Assembly (NCBI RefSeq): GCF_029873635.1
Contig: NC_080423.1
Coordinates: 107,493,988-107,557,987 of the forward strand
Reading direction: 5' to 3'
Origin: Malania oleifera
Taxonomy: Eukaryota > Streptophyta > Magnoliopsida > Santalales > Ximeniaceae
Length of the DNA stretch: 64,000 nucleotides
In this document: in pieces, positions 11,034-23,501 of the stretch
How positions within the stretch are numbered: position 1 is the first letter of the stretch
How the letters are laid out: every line of letters starts with the position of its first letter
Translations under genes and position numbers: made by a program
Notes under the pieces: model-generated
Told to the model about the DNA's origin: nothing
What the model saw: only the letters and a program-made list of their open reading frames with translations
Database searches by the model: none

Positions 11034-12916
11034 TGTAACGACCCGACCCTTTACACAGACTCAGGTGTCACTCACATACATCAAATACCTATACCTATTC
11101 AAGATATGGAAACAATCGGCTCTAAACAGGGACATACGAGTGTAAATCATACATAATCATGATGTAAATGTCGTGGTAAAACATAAACATTCATTGGGAT
11201 TACTACTAGCCTTATACCAGAGTTCACTAATACATCCATAATTTACATACATTCGGACTTAGAGTAATCGTCATATTACAACCCTCCAAAAAGGACTTTC
11301 ATCAAGTTTAGTACAAAATTTAGATGCTTACGTAAGCTAACCAAAATAACCTCCCCAGTCCCTTTATCTACTAGGACCGACGCACGGACGGACCTGAAAA
11401 CAAAGGTTGTAAGATAGGGTGAGACACCTCTCAATAAGGAAGAAAGAGTTAAAACAGTGTGTGACTGCATACATGCATATTTTCATTCAACATCTGGAAT
11501 ATAAATCAAATATTTTCAATACAGTAATGCATCAGGTATATCATTATTCATATTACAAAATTTCCACATCTGTCTTTCGACCATTTAATGATTTATCAGA
11601 TGACCAACAGTAAAATATCCCTATAACCAGTTTTACCCCGTGGCTCGGGTTGTGCACTGGTACTCGTCCAATGCCCTGTTCATGTAGACACTGCCGAGTA
11701 CCTACATACGATCCGACTGCCTCCATTGGCTCAATATCAGCCAATGGTTTCACCCTGCTAGCCGACCATCTTGGTACCCACATCGTTTAGTACGTGTGGT
11801 TGCATGTGTACATCTAGCTACGAAATCGTGCCGTATCATATAAAAGTGGTTTCTTTTCACCCTGCAAAGAAAGTATTTTTCAACCCTCCCGGGACTCTCA
11901 AGCTGTGGTTCTGTGTATCATAAATTCAATTTATACAAATATGATTTTATCTCCCATAATCTATATCAATAGTATAGAAATAATTCCAACGGGTTCAAAC
12001 CGGCGTCTTTCCACCTGGTTTACCCCTCTTTGTTTACTGATGCGGCTCGGTGTATCACCAGCCTCTGTTTATCACATTGTCAGTATAACAAATTGGAATT
12101 TCATTCCCATATTCTATATCAGTAGTATAGAAAATACATTTTTTTCCATTTCAACATATATCACACAAGTTTAATACAAAAACCCGCTAAATGATAGAAA
12201 TTCAATATACATATTTTAACTAAATAAATAAAGGAATCGAGTCTCTCCTACTATAGTATAAACACAAATAAAGATGTTTGTAAAATTTGGAGATCATACG
12301 TCGAAATCCTCGTTTTTACCAAAAATCGTAAAATCGTCAAATCGGCATTTCTACTCGGTAGAATTTCACAAATAAGTAGTTAAATCATAGATAATAACAT
12401 AAACTATCTTTTTAGCGGTTTAGTTTTCCAAAAATGCTATTGTAATCAAGTTCCCCTTACCTTATATTCGAAATGAAACTTCGTACGAAAAAGGTCCAAA
12501 ACGACAACCCGAGATCCTGAAAACCTAAAACCACAGAACATAACCTTACTATGTTTTCTACTGCTATCCAAATATCCAATCAAAAATGGATTAGATTCCT
12601 ACCTTGATTCTTGGGAAAACCCAAAACTCTGCGAAACGACAATCCGATCCACTAAAAGTGTAGAGTTTCCTCTTCTGATCCACGCAATACCCTTCGTTTT
12701 TGGAAACGGATGACAAACGGCGAAGGATCTTAGAGAGAGAGAGAATAAGAGAATGAGAGAGAATAAGAGAATTTATAGAATAAATCCTTACTTAGTCCTT
12801 AAGTAATCTAAATAAATATCTCCTCCAAGATATTTATATATAAATATCTAAAAATATCTCTTTTCAAAATATCTTCTCCAAATTTTTTTTTTCTTTTTTG
12901 GGGTCGGGTTACTACA
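11034..12916 (-). mobile_element. Solo LTR nested in the left Tekay-like LTR
   Basis: It has TG...CA ends (TGTAACGACCCGACC and GGGTCGGGTTACTACA) and a perfect 5-bp target duplication ACATA at 11029-11033 and 12917-12921. The host LTR sequence resumes immediately afterwards, and the right-hand LTR at about 17025 shows the unoccupied site. A TATA-like TATAAATTCTC followed by CT-rich sequence on the minus strand (about 12715-12780) gives the orientation. Confidence 0.85.
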
Positions 12917-14034
12917 ACATATGTACTCATCATTTGCAAATCATTAACATAATTTCTAAAATCCTTTACTGAGCCTGATCATACACATGTAAAGTATTTT
13001 ACCCACGAGAATACCTGAGAATTGGGGTGATTACCCACTTATACAAGTAGCACCCCTCTACTCTATACTTTAGGCAACCAATGGTCACAACTAAAGCATA
13101 TCAAGGCACTTAACTTACTCAGTAAGCCCTTAGGCGAAAAAGTAATCTCGTACTCATACTGTTCATACAAAGGTTTACCAACGAAGGCTCCAAATGATAA
13201 AGAAATTTACCAGCTCATACAAGTATTTTCTCTCTGTCCTAACACGTTATGCAGTCTACTGCTACATCTAATATCTACTAGGGCACTCGCCTTTCTCAAC
13301 AAGCTCTCGGACAAAAAGTTTGCCTCGCTCATACACGCACCATGTTATACTAGCATACATACTAATACTACTGCAATACATTATTCTGTCTATCATTTAT
13401 CTTGCAACTCTCATCTGTTCATGTTCTTAACTTTGACATTTCGTAACATTTTACTTTATATGACTCTTTCCCATTTTACATTATTCACATTTCATATTTC
13501 ATTCCATTTCATTTCGCTTTCATTTCATTTCATGCATTCGTACTACAACTCATTTTAGATGTACAACAGTTAGTCCATATAGATATGTGCTAAATTTGCT
13601 ATTACAATTCCTTTTAATAGTTATTAGTTAGTCTATAACTCCTTTTAACTATCATCATTTACATAGTTGCATTAACAATCACATGCAGCATATAGTTACA
13701 TTAACAATCACATGCAGCATAGTTCATATAACGCTTTCATTCTCGTTGCCTTCCTTGTATAACTTCTATCTCATACACATAACATTATTCAACACAAAAT
13801 TTTCATTTACTCATGCCACATAGTTTAACAGTAAAATTCATACATTTCCTGTAAAATAAGTCAACCTGCATTTAACATTCATATACTGAAAACATACCTT
13901 TAATTTCTTACATAATTATCCTAAAAAATCTTTCACTTTCATCAGTCCATTTTCACATATACATAACTAATAAAACAACCCTAAGCTCAGAAATCATAAT
14001 TTAAACGGTTGACATTTTAAACTCATAAGAAAAC

Positions 14035-14036
<2 letters not shown>

Positions 14037-14074
<38 letters not shown>
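14037..14074. repeat. (AT)n microsatellite
   Basis: A run of alternating A and T of about 36 bases lies inside the left Tekay-like LTR. The right LTR diverges from the left one at this point. Confidence 0.8.
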
Positions 14075-14076
<2 letters not shown>

Positions 14077-14549
14077 AACATAATCCATTTATTCGTGTAA
14101 TTGATAAAACATGGTTTAATATATATTCCCCCTTACCTGCTTTCTTGAACTACGCCAACAAGGATCCCAAAAAGATACTTATAGTGCTCACCTAAACCCT
14201 AAATCAAAAGCCCTAGTTTAATCAGATAAGCCCTTCATAATCTACTATTTCTACATTTTCTCAACCTATAAACCTCAAATAAGCATTTATAGCCCCAAAA
14301 CTAAGAATTTTAACGTTTGTCTCAACTTTGGAACGTTTCTCAAAAAGCCCAATTTAGAAATCTGTTCCGTTAGATGTGTAGATAATCTTCCCTATAACAC
14401 CTAGCGGCCTCCAATCGTTGATTCAGGCTGAATCCAGGCCAAAAATTTAGAGAGAAGGAAGAGAGGCATTTTAGAGAGAGAAAATTTGAGGAAAAATGGA
14501 TTTCCTTCACTAAGAAGCTTCCTTGGACCTTTTATACTCGAAGTTGCCA

Positions 14550-14722
14550 CGTGGCCTCGTCGATGAGAATACGAGATTCGTCAACAAGTCATTAAAGGAA
14601 TTTCGTCGATGAGAGGATGCGTTCATTGACGAAACTTAAAATCCGAAATTTACTCACTTGGGATCTCTTCGTCGACGATTTTTAGAAGAACACTCGTCGA
14701 CGAGGACATAAGATTCATCGAC
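14550..14722. repeat. Cluster of imperfect TCGTCGACGA palindromes
   Basis: CGTCGATGAG, TCGTCGATGAG, TTCGTCGACGA, CTCGTCGACGAG and TCATCGACGG recur within about 170 bases of the LTR U3 side. Several are self-complementary. A related GTCGAC phrase occurs in the Copia LTR near 9920 and 10012. Confidence 0.65.
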
Positions 14723-17700
14723 GGGGTCTGCTGTTCTTCTTTCTATAATTCCCCTTTTTTTCCCTTATTCTTTATTCATCCATCCCATATATTATTTTCC
14801 TTAATTATTTAATCATTATAATTTTTTGGGTCATTACATTCTCCCCTCCTTTAGAAAATTTCGTCCTAGAAATTTTGCTAATCATTCATTCATTTACATT
14901 TCTACAATTTACTAATTTAGTATATCCCATATAATTCAATAATATCATCAAATAAACTTTTATATCATATATAACTAAGTAAAATCAACATATAAACTTT
15001 CAATTCATCCATAACTGAATTAATTTATAATTATCTTAATCATAAACCCATACCTGCATTCTAGGCATCATCAGACTCAAGTTGAATCAACGAGTAAACT
15101 TGTGCTGGACCACCTCTTCTTAATGGTACTTGCTGCTTCCCCCGGTCCTGGCTCGGTACAAGTACAACATGCAACGTTTCTTGATAATTCTTCTTGATAT
15201 GCCCCGATTTACCGCACCTGAAACAATTAGGAGTCCCGAATCAACATTCACCCCTATGTTTTTTGTTACATTTCTGGCATACGGAGAAAAACTGATGACC
15301 CTAATAACCAGGATAACCCCAATCTCTTGTCTCCTACCTCAAGCTTGTAGCATCTTTCCCTTTCTTTCCCAATCCCTGACTGACCTTAGCTTGAAAACTC
15401 GATTGTGCAGGCCTTTTCTTTTGCTCTGTAGGCTTTGTACTGCCCTGGATGCTCTTTTCCAACACTCTTATTAACCAAATCTGAGAAATTCTAGACCTGG
15501 AATCCCACCACCAGTTCATAAATTCTATGTCTTATGCCTTTTTCAAATTTCTTAGTCTTCCTTACCTCATTCGGGATTAGAAATGGTGCGAAACGAGATA
15601 ACTCCATAAATTTCGTTGCATATTCCCCAATGGTCATATTCCCCCAGGTCAGGTTAGTAAACTCTTTAATCTTTTACTCTCTGATAGATAAGGGAAAATG
15701 CCTATCAAAGAATGGCTCTTTAAATCGCTCCTAAGTTGGTGTTATCTTTATCAGCCTCTACTCCTCTAGTAGCTTCACAGAAAACCACTTGCATTTTGCA
15801 TCTCTGATCATCTTAAATGCGGCATAACGAACTTTCTGCTCGTCCGTGCAGTCGAGTACAGTCATGATCTCCTCTATCTCTTGTACCCCATTCTCTGTAG
15901 CCACTGGATCAGGTCCTCATATGAAGGCTGGAGGGTTCATTCTCATGAACTCCTTGATGTTGGAGCCCTAACCTGCAGGTGGACAGTTCTGCTCTATCGA
16001 ATCCTTCCTCATTTCAGCTCTAACCTGTCGGGCTATACCCCGCAACATTGTAGAGGTATTAATGTCCTTTTCACTGGAAGTCTTCGAATCATCCCTTCCT
16101 TCAACCTCTACATCCTCATCCCTAAGATTCATCCTAAAAATAGGACAGAAAAGAGATAAGAATTTCATTATCATAATCTACTTAACATAATCATTAATCT
16201 AAATCCAACATACACCCAACTTTTCAATTTAGGACCAATCTCACAGCTCAAAAATGAAATCATCTGAGGTTTATTGTGGCTTTTCTAAGGCCATCAACTG
16301 CTTTAGAAAAATCACAAGAAATCATCGACATATTTCCGCCTTTAAACTACAAAACAAAATCCTATACTTCTTAACACCTAACCTTTCCATCTAGTATCCT
16401 CATCCTAACCGATTCCTATACTCTAGTATAAATCATTCATAAGTTTGCAGAACCCAAAATCTATTGCTCTAATACCAAATTGTAATGCCCCAAACCCATA
16501 AACCTGGTCTGGTGCGTTATACTTGAATAGACTGTGCTTCGTGGCACCCCAAACCTGCTTGGTGGGACCCGGGTGCCACGTCATCCATTTATTTTTCTGA
16601 TACCTGAAATTCTATTATCATTTACGTAGCGGAAAACATAACTACAATCCTTAATCAATATAATACCAGAGTTTTTCTACATCTATCTACATTCCATAAT
16701 AAATCATTCATCAACTTGCATTCACATATATACATATCTCCAACATCCAGTATGCACAACCACCCATTTCTCAGAAGACTTAAAACACAAAACATAAAAC
16801 TTAAAACTTAAATTTATACATCCCAAAAGTATCATCATAGTTTATACCCCTTTTTTTCTTTTTTATATCCAAAAATACTATAATAATCTCGAGCTTTCTA
16901 GGTTTGATCTCGTGAAGGTCCTGAAAAATATAGATTTGTATTTGAGTAAGACACATCTCAGTAAGGGAAGAAACAATATATTAAAATAGCGTGTGTCCAA
17001 TATAAGGTTTGTAAATAACATATGTATTCATCATTTGCAAATCATTAACTTAATTTCTAAAATCCTTTTCTAAGCCTGATCATACACATGCAAACTATTT
17101 TACCCACGAGAATACCTAAGAATTGGGGTGATTACCCGCCCATACAAGTAACACCCCTCTACTCTATACTTTAGGCAGCCAATGGTCACAATTGAAGCAT
17201 ATCAGGGTACTAACCTTACTCAGTAAGCCTTCAGGCGAAAAAGTAATCTTGTACTCATACTATTCATACAAAGGTTTACCAGCGAAGGCTCCCAAGAATA
17301 AGGAAATTTACCAGCCCATACAAGTAATTTCCCTCTGCCCTAATACGTCATACAGTCTACTGCTACATCTGATACCTATTAGGGCACTTGCCTTTCTCAG
17401 CAAACCCTCGGGCGAAGAGTTTGCCCCGCTCATACTCGTACCATGTTATACTAGTATACATACTGATACTACTGTAATATATTGTTCTATCTATCATTTA
17501 TCTTGCAACTCTTATTTGTTCATGTTCTTAACTTTGACATTTCATAGCATTTCACTTTACGTGGCTCTTTCCCATTTTACATTGTTCACATTTCATATTT
17601 CATTCAATTTCATTTCCCTTTCATTTTATTTCATGCATTCGTAATACAGCTCCTTTTAGCTGTACAACAGTTAGTCCACATAGATATGTGCTAAATCTGT

Positions 17701-18109
17701 TGCTAGAACTCCTTTTAACTGTCATCAGTTAGTCTGCAACTCCTTTTAGCTGTCATCATTTACATGGTTGCATTAACAATTATATGCAGCATAGTTCATA
17801 TAACGTTTTCATTCTCGTTGCATTTCTTGTATAAATTGTATCTTATACACATAACATAATTCAATACAAAATTTTCATTTACTCATGCCACACAATTTAG
17901 CAGTAAAATTCATATATTTCCTGTATAATAAGTCAACCTGCATTTAACATTCATATACTGAAAATATACCTTTAATTTCTTATATAATTATCCTGAAAAA
18001 TCTTTTACTTTCATCAGTCCATTTTCACATATACATAACTAATAAAATAGCCCTAGACTCAGAAATCATAATTTAAATGGTTGGCATTTTAAACCTATAA
18101 GAAAACATA

Positions 18110-19740
18110 ATTTTATGCAGAAATTCAGCGAACTCTCTCTCTTCTCTCTCCCTACGGCTCCTCCTTCATCTCTCTTCGATTTTGGCCCCGTCGTTCGCCG
18201 GATCGATGATCTGAGGCCACCACGACGCTCCTGGGGAAGTTCTCCCTAAGTCTGTCAGAGCGAATCGTCGATGGGACGAAATTGGATTTCATCCCAGATT
18301 CAGGGTAAGGTCTTTTCGTTGAAATTTGGCTTTCTAGCAGTTATAGGAAATGCAGTAGACGTAGAAAAAGTAATATTTTGTTCTAAGATATATGGTTTTT
18401 AGGGTGTTGAGTGGGAAGCCCTGCGGGTGTAGGACCCATTATAGTAGGAGGTTTTAACCAGAATCAGGTAAGGGAAACATGCTATGTTAGGCAAACCTGT
18501 TATGATTCAGTATAAATTATATATATTTCAGCAAATTATTATTCATATTATTTATGCGATTTCAGAGCTTGAAAATATTAATGTTTAATGGTGTGGCATG
18601 AGTTTATTATTAGCCCAGTACAAGGTTTCCATAATTTTTAGAATACCATGATTTTCAACACACGCACAGAAACTCGTATTTTACAATATTTCTTAGAATA
18701 TTATGATATAGCCATTTCAAAACCATAACGTTCAGTTCATACAGTTAATTAACAAATTCAGTTATTCAGTTATGCTGACATACCAGATATTCAGTTATTA
18801 CAGTTTATTCAACTTAGTATAGATTATGTTATTGTTATTTCAGCTGTTACAAAATCATGGTAAAAACAGTATTTTAGAAGTATCAGTTACGTATATAGTA
18901 TCAGACCCTGATGGACCATATTCAGCAATAGAGCATGGTACAATAGCTATATTCAGTTCAGCGTGCAACCCCTATTCAGATAATAGGTGGTATACAGAAG
19001 TCGGTCATGCCTATGTTGTGGACAGACTCCCCATCAGATATTGGTTAAGGGGGCACAATCTGATTGTCGGAGTTCCGTTGACTTACCCTAGTTGGCTAGC
19101 TAGGTTAAGTCCCGCCTTTGGGCCACACAACCTTGTCATGAGGGATTAATTCATGACTTCAGTTATCCATCAAGGGAATTTTCTCATTTATTATATATAT
19201 AAGAGTAGATTTACAGAAAATAGACATACTTATAGTTATTAACAGTAGTATGAATAAGATATTCAAGAAACTTAGTTTATGTTAAGCAACATAGTTATAA
19301 TGTATTTTGCAGCAGGTATACAGGTTTCACTTAGTTATGTTATTTATGGTATTTTTCTAAATCAGATTTTGCAAGCATGTAGCTCATTTGCCACACACTA
19401 GCAATAACATGTTTCTTCTTACTAAGCGTCGCCTCATCCCATTTAACTTATATTTTTCAGGTGATCCAGTAAGGCGAGCATTTCAAATTCGTAGATAGAG
19501 GGGTTTCAGTACTGCTTGTTGTTAGAGTGAGTATTTTGGGGAAGGTTTTCTTTGTATGGTTATAGTCTCAGATGAGGTATTTTTGGGAGATACAACTGTG
19601 TATTTATACTATGGGAGTATGTTAGCACTCTGGTATTGTACGTTATTGTATTATATTTGCGTATGGTTGTGATTATATGATTGTAGCTTCTCTGCTTAGG
19701 TTGATTGTTAGATTATTAATCAATAATATAGCAGGTTGTT
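18110..19740 (+). mobile_element. Second Tekay/Del-like LTR fragment (fossil)
   Basis: It starts abruptly inside the right LTR of the neighbouring element and runs into block X copy 2. A CT-rich block (18135-18180), a GGTGATCCAGTAAGG phrase (about 19461) and a CCACACACTAGCAATAACAT stretch resemble the leader and U5 parts of Del/Tekay LTRs in plus orientation. Neither true end is visible. It is broken and its age is unclear. Confidence 0.45.
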
Positions 19741-20704
19741 AAAAAATATTTTGTATCACAACACTTTAAGTCAATGGAAATGCTATTTTACTAATTCGCC
19801 ATACCAAGTTCTAAATATGAGTAAAAATGAAAATAATTTGAATCTTTAAATATGAACATGACAAACATATAACAAAAATAAAAAAAAATAGCAAACATAT
19901 AAATATATTATTGTTGACATTTTGTTCGTTTATATATTGTATAATAATAAAAAATAAATATAAACAGTCACGGAGCCAGTGGTACTTGTGGATGGTGAGA
20001 GTTTACTCTGTGAGCCAGTGGAGACTATAGATGGTGAGAGTTCGCTCTGTGAGCTAGTGGGGACCATAGATGGTGAGAGTTCTCTGTGAGCTAGAGGGGA
20101 CCGTGGATGGTAATGGAGATGTGTTCCGGGGGTCGGGTTGGCCGAACGTCAACTAATGCACATAAGTCGTGTTCGTATTTGGACTTTACCCTAATCAGCG
20201 AGACTTGAGGGCAGAGGACACTGATCCGTAGGTTTGGTGCCGTACTAAGGGGTCCGAAGGGCTCGTTGGCAGCTGGAGTTCCTATGTAATAATAAATAAA
20301 TATAAACATATCAATATGTCAAACAACACTTAAATTGTGCAATCACACTTCTATAAACCAAGAAGTGAGTTTTGATTGCCATTTTTAAAATTTTATCTTT
20401 TAGTAACATATCACAAGCTAAATTAAACATTTGGTTTATTGCAATACAACTAGACATGATTTGACGAAATGATCGATATTCGGAAGAAAGGGAATAAATA
20501 GAACCCATAGAATCGACTTATGCATCTATACTATTACCAATACATAGGTGGGTAGTAATATTCAATTGTGAGATTCAGAAATATTAAAATAAGTGATCGA
20601 AAATCTTGTATTTCTATGACTATCCTGATTTTTGCATCTGCCGAGAAAAGGAAATATGATTGGCAGTGAAAGGGAAGGTTTAGAATCCTTTGCTATTTAT
20701 TGCA
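19741..20704. repeat. Flanking block X, copy 2, with a 322-bp insert
   Basis: It is the direct repeat of 9281-9854. It carries an extra, less AT-rich insert at 19966-20287 and continues past the point where copy 1 is interrupted by the Copia LTR, so it shows the uninterrupted junction TTTATTGCAATAC. Confidence 0.75.
19966..20287. other. 322-bp insert containing a 39-bp minisatellite
   Basis: The insert is flanked on both sides by almost the same 20-22 bases (AATAATAAATAAATATAAAC on the right). It contains units of 39, 39 and 37 bases beginning GAGCCAGTGG or GAGCTAGTGG at 19973, 20012 and 20051 and a partial unit at 20088. It is much richer in G and C than its surroundings. I do not recognise a family. 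Confidence 0.6.
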
Positions 20705-21145
20705 ATACAACTATCTAAGTTAGAAAATCTATAAAAATATCTCTATTTGCTAACTAACAAAAAAATATAATATTGAAATAGTGGAAAGAGACATGAAATT
20801 AAATATTGATTGTAGGTGTAATCCATCCCTAGAGAGAGATGTTCTGGATAAGTAATGGAAAAGATCTTTGTACATGGTTAGCTAGGTAATCGTTTTGTAC
20901 TTTTTAAGAGAGGGGAAAAAAATTTTCATCATTGTTAACAAATATTTGAATTGTAAATTCATTTGACTTTGTTGATCGAATATTTATAATTTCAAAAAGA
21001 TTTAATTATCTTGAACTGACATATGACCTTAATTCTCTTTCCTACTTAAGAGTTCAAATTTTGAAATGAAATTTTTGCATCAACCATCTAAAATGTTGAA
21101 ATATTTTAAAATAAAAGACAGTACAAATAGTACAGACTTATTAAT
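20705..21145. other. AT-rich intergenic sequence
   Basis: No open frame, repeat pair or transposon end was recognised. Confidence 0.5.
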
Positions 21146-21614
21146 TTGATGGGGCGATGTAATAAAACTAAAATATTGTTTTTTAAGATTCAGGTGGGCA
21201 GTGAAAATGAACAATCCATTTCACGAGCAAAAAATGAAAAATGGCAACCTACGAGCGCCTCCGGCCGTTCAAACGCCTGGCGATTGCCAACCAGCGGAAA
21301 CGGCTTTAGCTCTAGCTTTTCCGTCAGGCGCGGAAAAGGCGCGACTCTCTTCGCCAAGCCACACTCACCACCCCGTCGTCTCCGAGCAAGACACCCCGTC
21401 GTCTCCGAGCAAGAAGCCCCGTCGACATCGAACCCGAGCCCTAGCTGGAGCTCGAAACGGATCCCGCGATTGGATGTTCGTCATGCCTCGAAGTTCAGGG
21501 GCTGCGAAGCGCGTCGATGCTTCGCGAAACTCTCTATATTTCTGCTTGTTTAATCTCTGGCGTTTGTGTTTATTGAAATTGGAACAACTGCTGCAAATTG
21601 GCATGTCAATTTAG
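21146..21614 (+). other. GC-rich patch, possible 5' end of an unidentified or decayed gene
   Basis: Base composition jumps to GC-rich at about 21225-21520, unlike everything around it, as at the first exon of many plant genes. Frames of 135 and 137 codons are open on the plus strand (from 21146 and 21201) and overlap each other; neither gives a domain I recognise. An internal 22-base repeat around CACCCCGTCGTCTCCGAGC occurs twice (about 21370-21415). It may be a promoter plus 5' UTR, a decayed exon or part of an unknown element. Confidence 0.3.
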
Positions 21615-21869
21615 AGTGATGTGGTGATGCCGTGTGGATCAATTGATTGTAATTCGCTTCGAGTAAGGTTTTGTTTATTTATTATGCCATTCTCTCAGTG
21701 AAAATTTAGAAATTAGTTAATTTGGACTCCAAGGACTTGCCTCATGTTCAACTTGATGGGGTTGTCATCGAAAGGCAGTGTGCGTGTCTTTAGGTTGGGA
21801 TGCTTATCAAGTACTTAAGCTTGATATTTGAGTAGTCGGCCTGCACATATTGAAATATTTTTTTAATTA

Positions 21870-22477
21870 AAAGATATGAAAAATTAGGATTCTGCTAAGA
21901 TTTGGAATAGGTGCATGAATCCATATGTTTTCGTAAAAGTGTAAAGCATGTTTGGATTTTTTAAAATCTTAAAACTCCGAAAAAGCAATTTATTCAGGTG
22001 ATTGGAGAAAGGATTCACATGTTAGACTGCATTGTTAATTTGCTAGAGTTTCTGCTAAAATTTGGGCTTTATTGGTTCGTATAGGGTTTCATAAAAGTGT
22101 AAGTGTGTAAAGCATGCCTGGCTTTTCCTACAATGCAAATTAAACTTTGAAAATGCATTGTTTCCATGTACATGTAAAAGATATGAAAAACTAGGATTCT
22201 GCTAAGATTTGGAATAGGTGCATGAATCCATATGTTTTTGTAAAAGTGTAAAGCATGTTTGAATTTTTGTAAAATCTTAAAACTCTGAAGAAGCAATTTA
22301 TTCAGGTGTTTGGTGAAAGGATTCACATGTTAGACTGCATTGTTAATTTGCTAGAGTTTCTGCTAAAATTTGGGCTTTATTGGTTCATATAGGGTTTCAT
22401 AACAGTGTAACTGTGTAAAGCATGCCTGGCTTTTCCTACAAGGCAAATTAAATTTTGAAAATGCATTGTTTCCATGT
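21870..22477. repeat. 307-bp tandem duplication
   Basis: Two units start AAGATATGAAAAA at 21871 and 22178 and remain alike to about 22477, with only scattered changes. The duplication is recent relative to most repeats here. No coding content seen. Confidence 0.85.
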
Positions 22478-23500
22478 GATTGGAGACAGATTTTACATTG
22501 TTGCATTTTTTCTGGTATTTAATTGTGAGGCCTGCTGGAAAATGATGTTTTATTGTTTCTTCTAATGAGACAAGTCAGCGGATGGAATGGTTCTGCACTG
22601 CCTCATTTTCTATCTGCCCTACCCTACCCTATAGAGCCAGGACCGAGACAAGTCTGGTTCTGCTCCATCATATTGTTTACTGGGCTGCTTATTTCATGAG
22701 GTAATATTTTATTCCTTCAACATGAAAAGGTTGGCATGCTGGTCTGAATTTTTGCTGATTTATAAGGTGGTTGTGTGTTGTGGCCTGTTCAAACTTACTA
22801 GTTACTATGTGGTTGAAATGTTTTGCTGGCAGGTACATTTGGTATATGACTTTGCTACTGAATTCAGATTTTTTCTGGTTAAATTCCAAGTTTGCAGTGA
22901 TGTGGGGTTGTGGCCCTTCATCACATTACTACAGGTGCAGATTCAGTCTGGTCCAGCACACAAGCGTGACCAGAATGGTTCATTCCCAGCTTATACAGGT
23001 GTGGTGCCTTGTGTCAAGGATGTGCTACTGTTTTACAAATGAGCCCCCAAATGCACCTAATATTATACTAATTAAACTAAACGCATAATAAATTACTACA
23101 AAACCCGAGAATCCTTGTCCCAATTCTTTTGAATTATTCTCCAACAAGGATCTATCCATGGTCTTGCATCTTGTGCTACATCAGTTTTCTAGGTGACCTA
23201 GGGGCGAGTTGCTTGAGTACTTGACTCACCCTATTGGGCTTTTGTAGGAACTTCTGGGCTGGGAAGAATGCTCTGGGGCCTGGGCTCACCCTACCGAAAT
23301 ATGGGGGCTCATTAGGGTGCCTAACTGACTGGGCATTTACCCAACAACTTAGGACTTGGGCAAATTTTACAGTGAGATGGCTAAATTCCTGATCTACAGA
23401 GTTGGGGAGTGTATGATCGGTCTATGTGCAAGTTCGGTGGGGAGCTGGCCATGGATAAGCAGTATGGTACAATGATATGAAGAAGGACTGAACTTGACTT
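22478..23500. other. Intergenic sequence, no clear gene
   Basis: A 106-codon plus-strand frame ends at 23042 and contains an exon-like piece after CTACAG at 22934, but nothing is recognisable. The rest holds no repeat or element end that I can name. Confidence 0.35.
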
Positions 23501-23501
23501 C

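Larger units (their letters stand above)
10542..18109 (-). mobile_element. Tekay/Del-like Ty3-gypsy element, broken, with nested solo LTR
   Basis: Left LTR 10542-14838 (about 2.4 kb without the nested insertion) and right LTR 16481-18109 share long blocks beginning TGTAATGCCC. In element orientation the LTR starts TGTAATGACCC. A polypurine tract AAAGGAGGGGAGAA abuts it at about 14839-14852, beside a GGACGAAATTTTCTAAA phrase typical of chromovirus 3' ends. A TGGTATTAGAGC primer site for initiator tRNA-Met lies at 16466-16477. The 1.6 kb interior shows gag zinc-knuckle-like sequence near 15190-15300; pol was not recognised. LTR identity by eye is roughly 87-96% depending on block, so it is several million years old. 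The right LTR is incomplete and abuts another LTR fragment. Confidence 0.8.

Noticed and set aside
18826-19149. 107-codon plus-strand frame
   Set aside because: Sits in a gypsy LTR fragment; LTRs of this type contain such GC-richer stretches without coding.
22722-23088. Frames of 105-106 codons with an exon-like piece after 22934
   Set aside because: The overlapping frames have unremarkable composition and no motif; one good acceptor alone does not support a gene.
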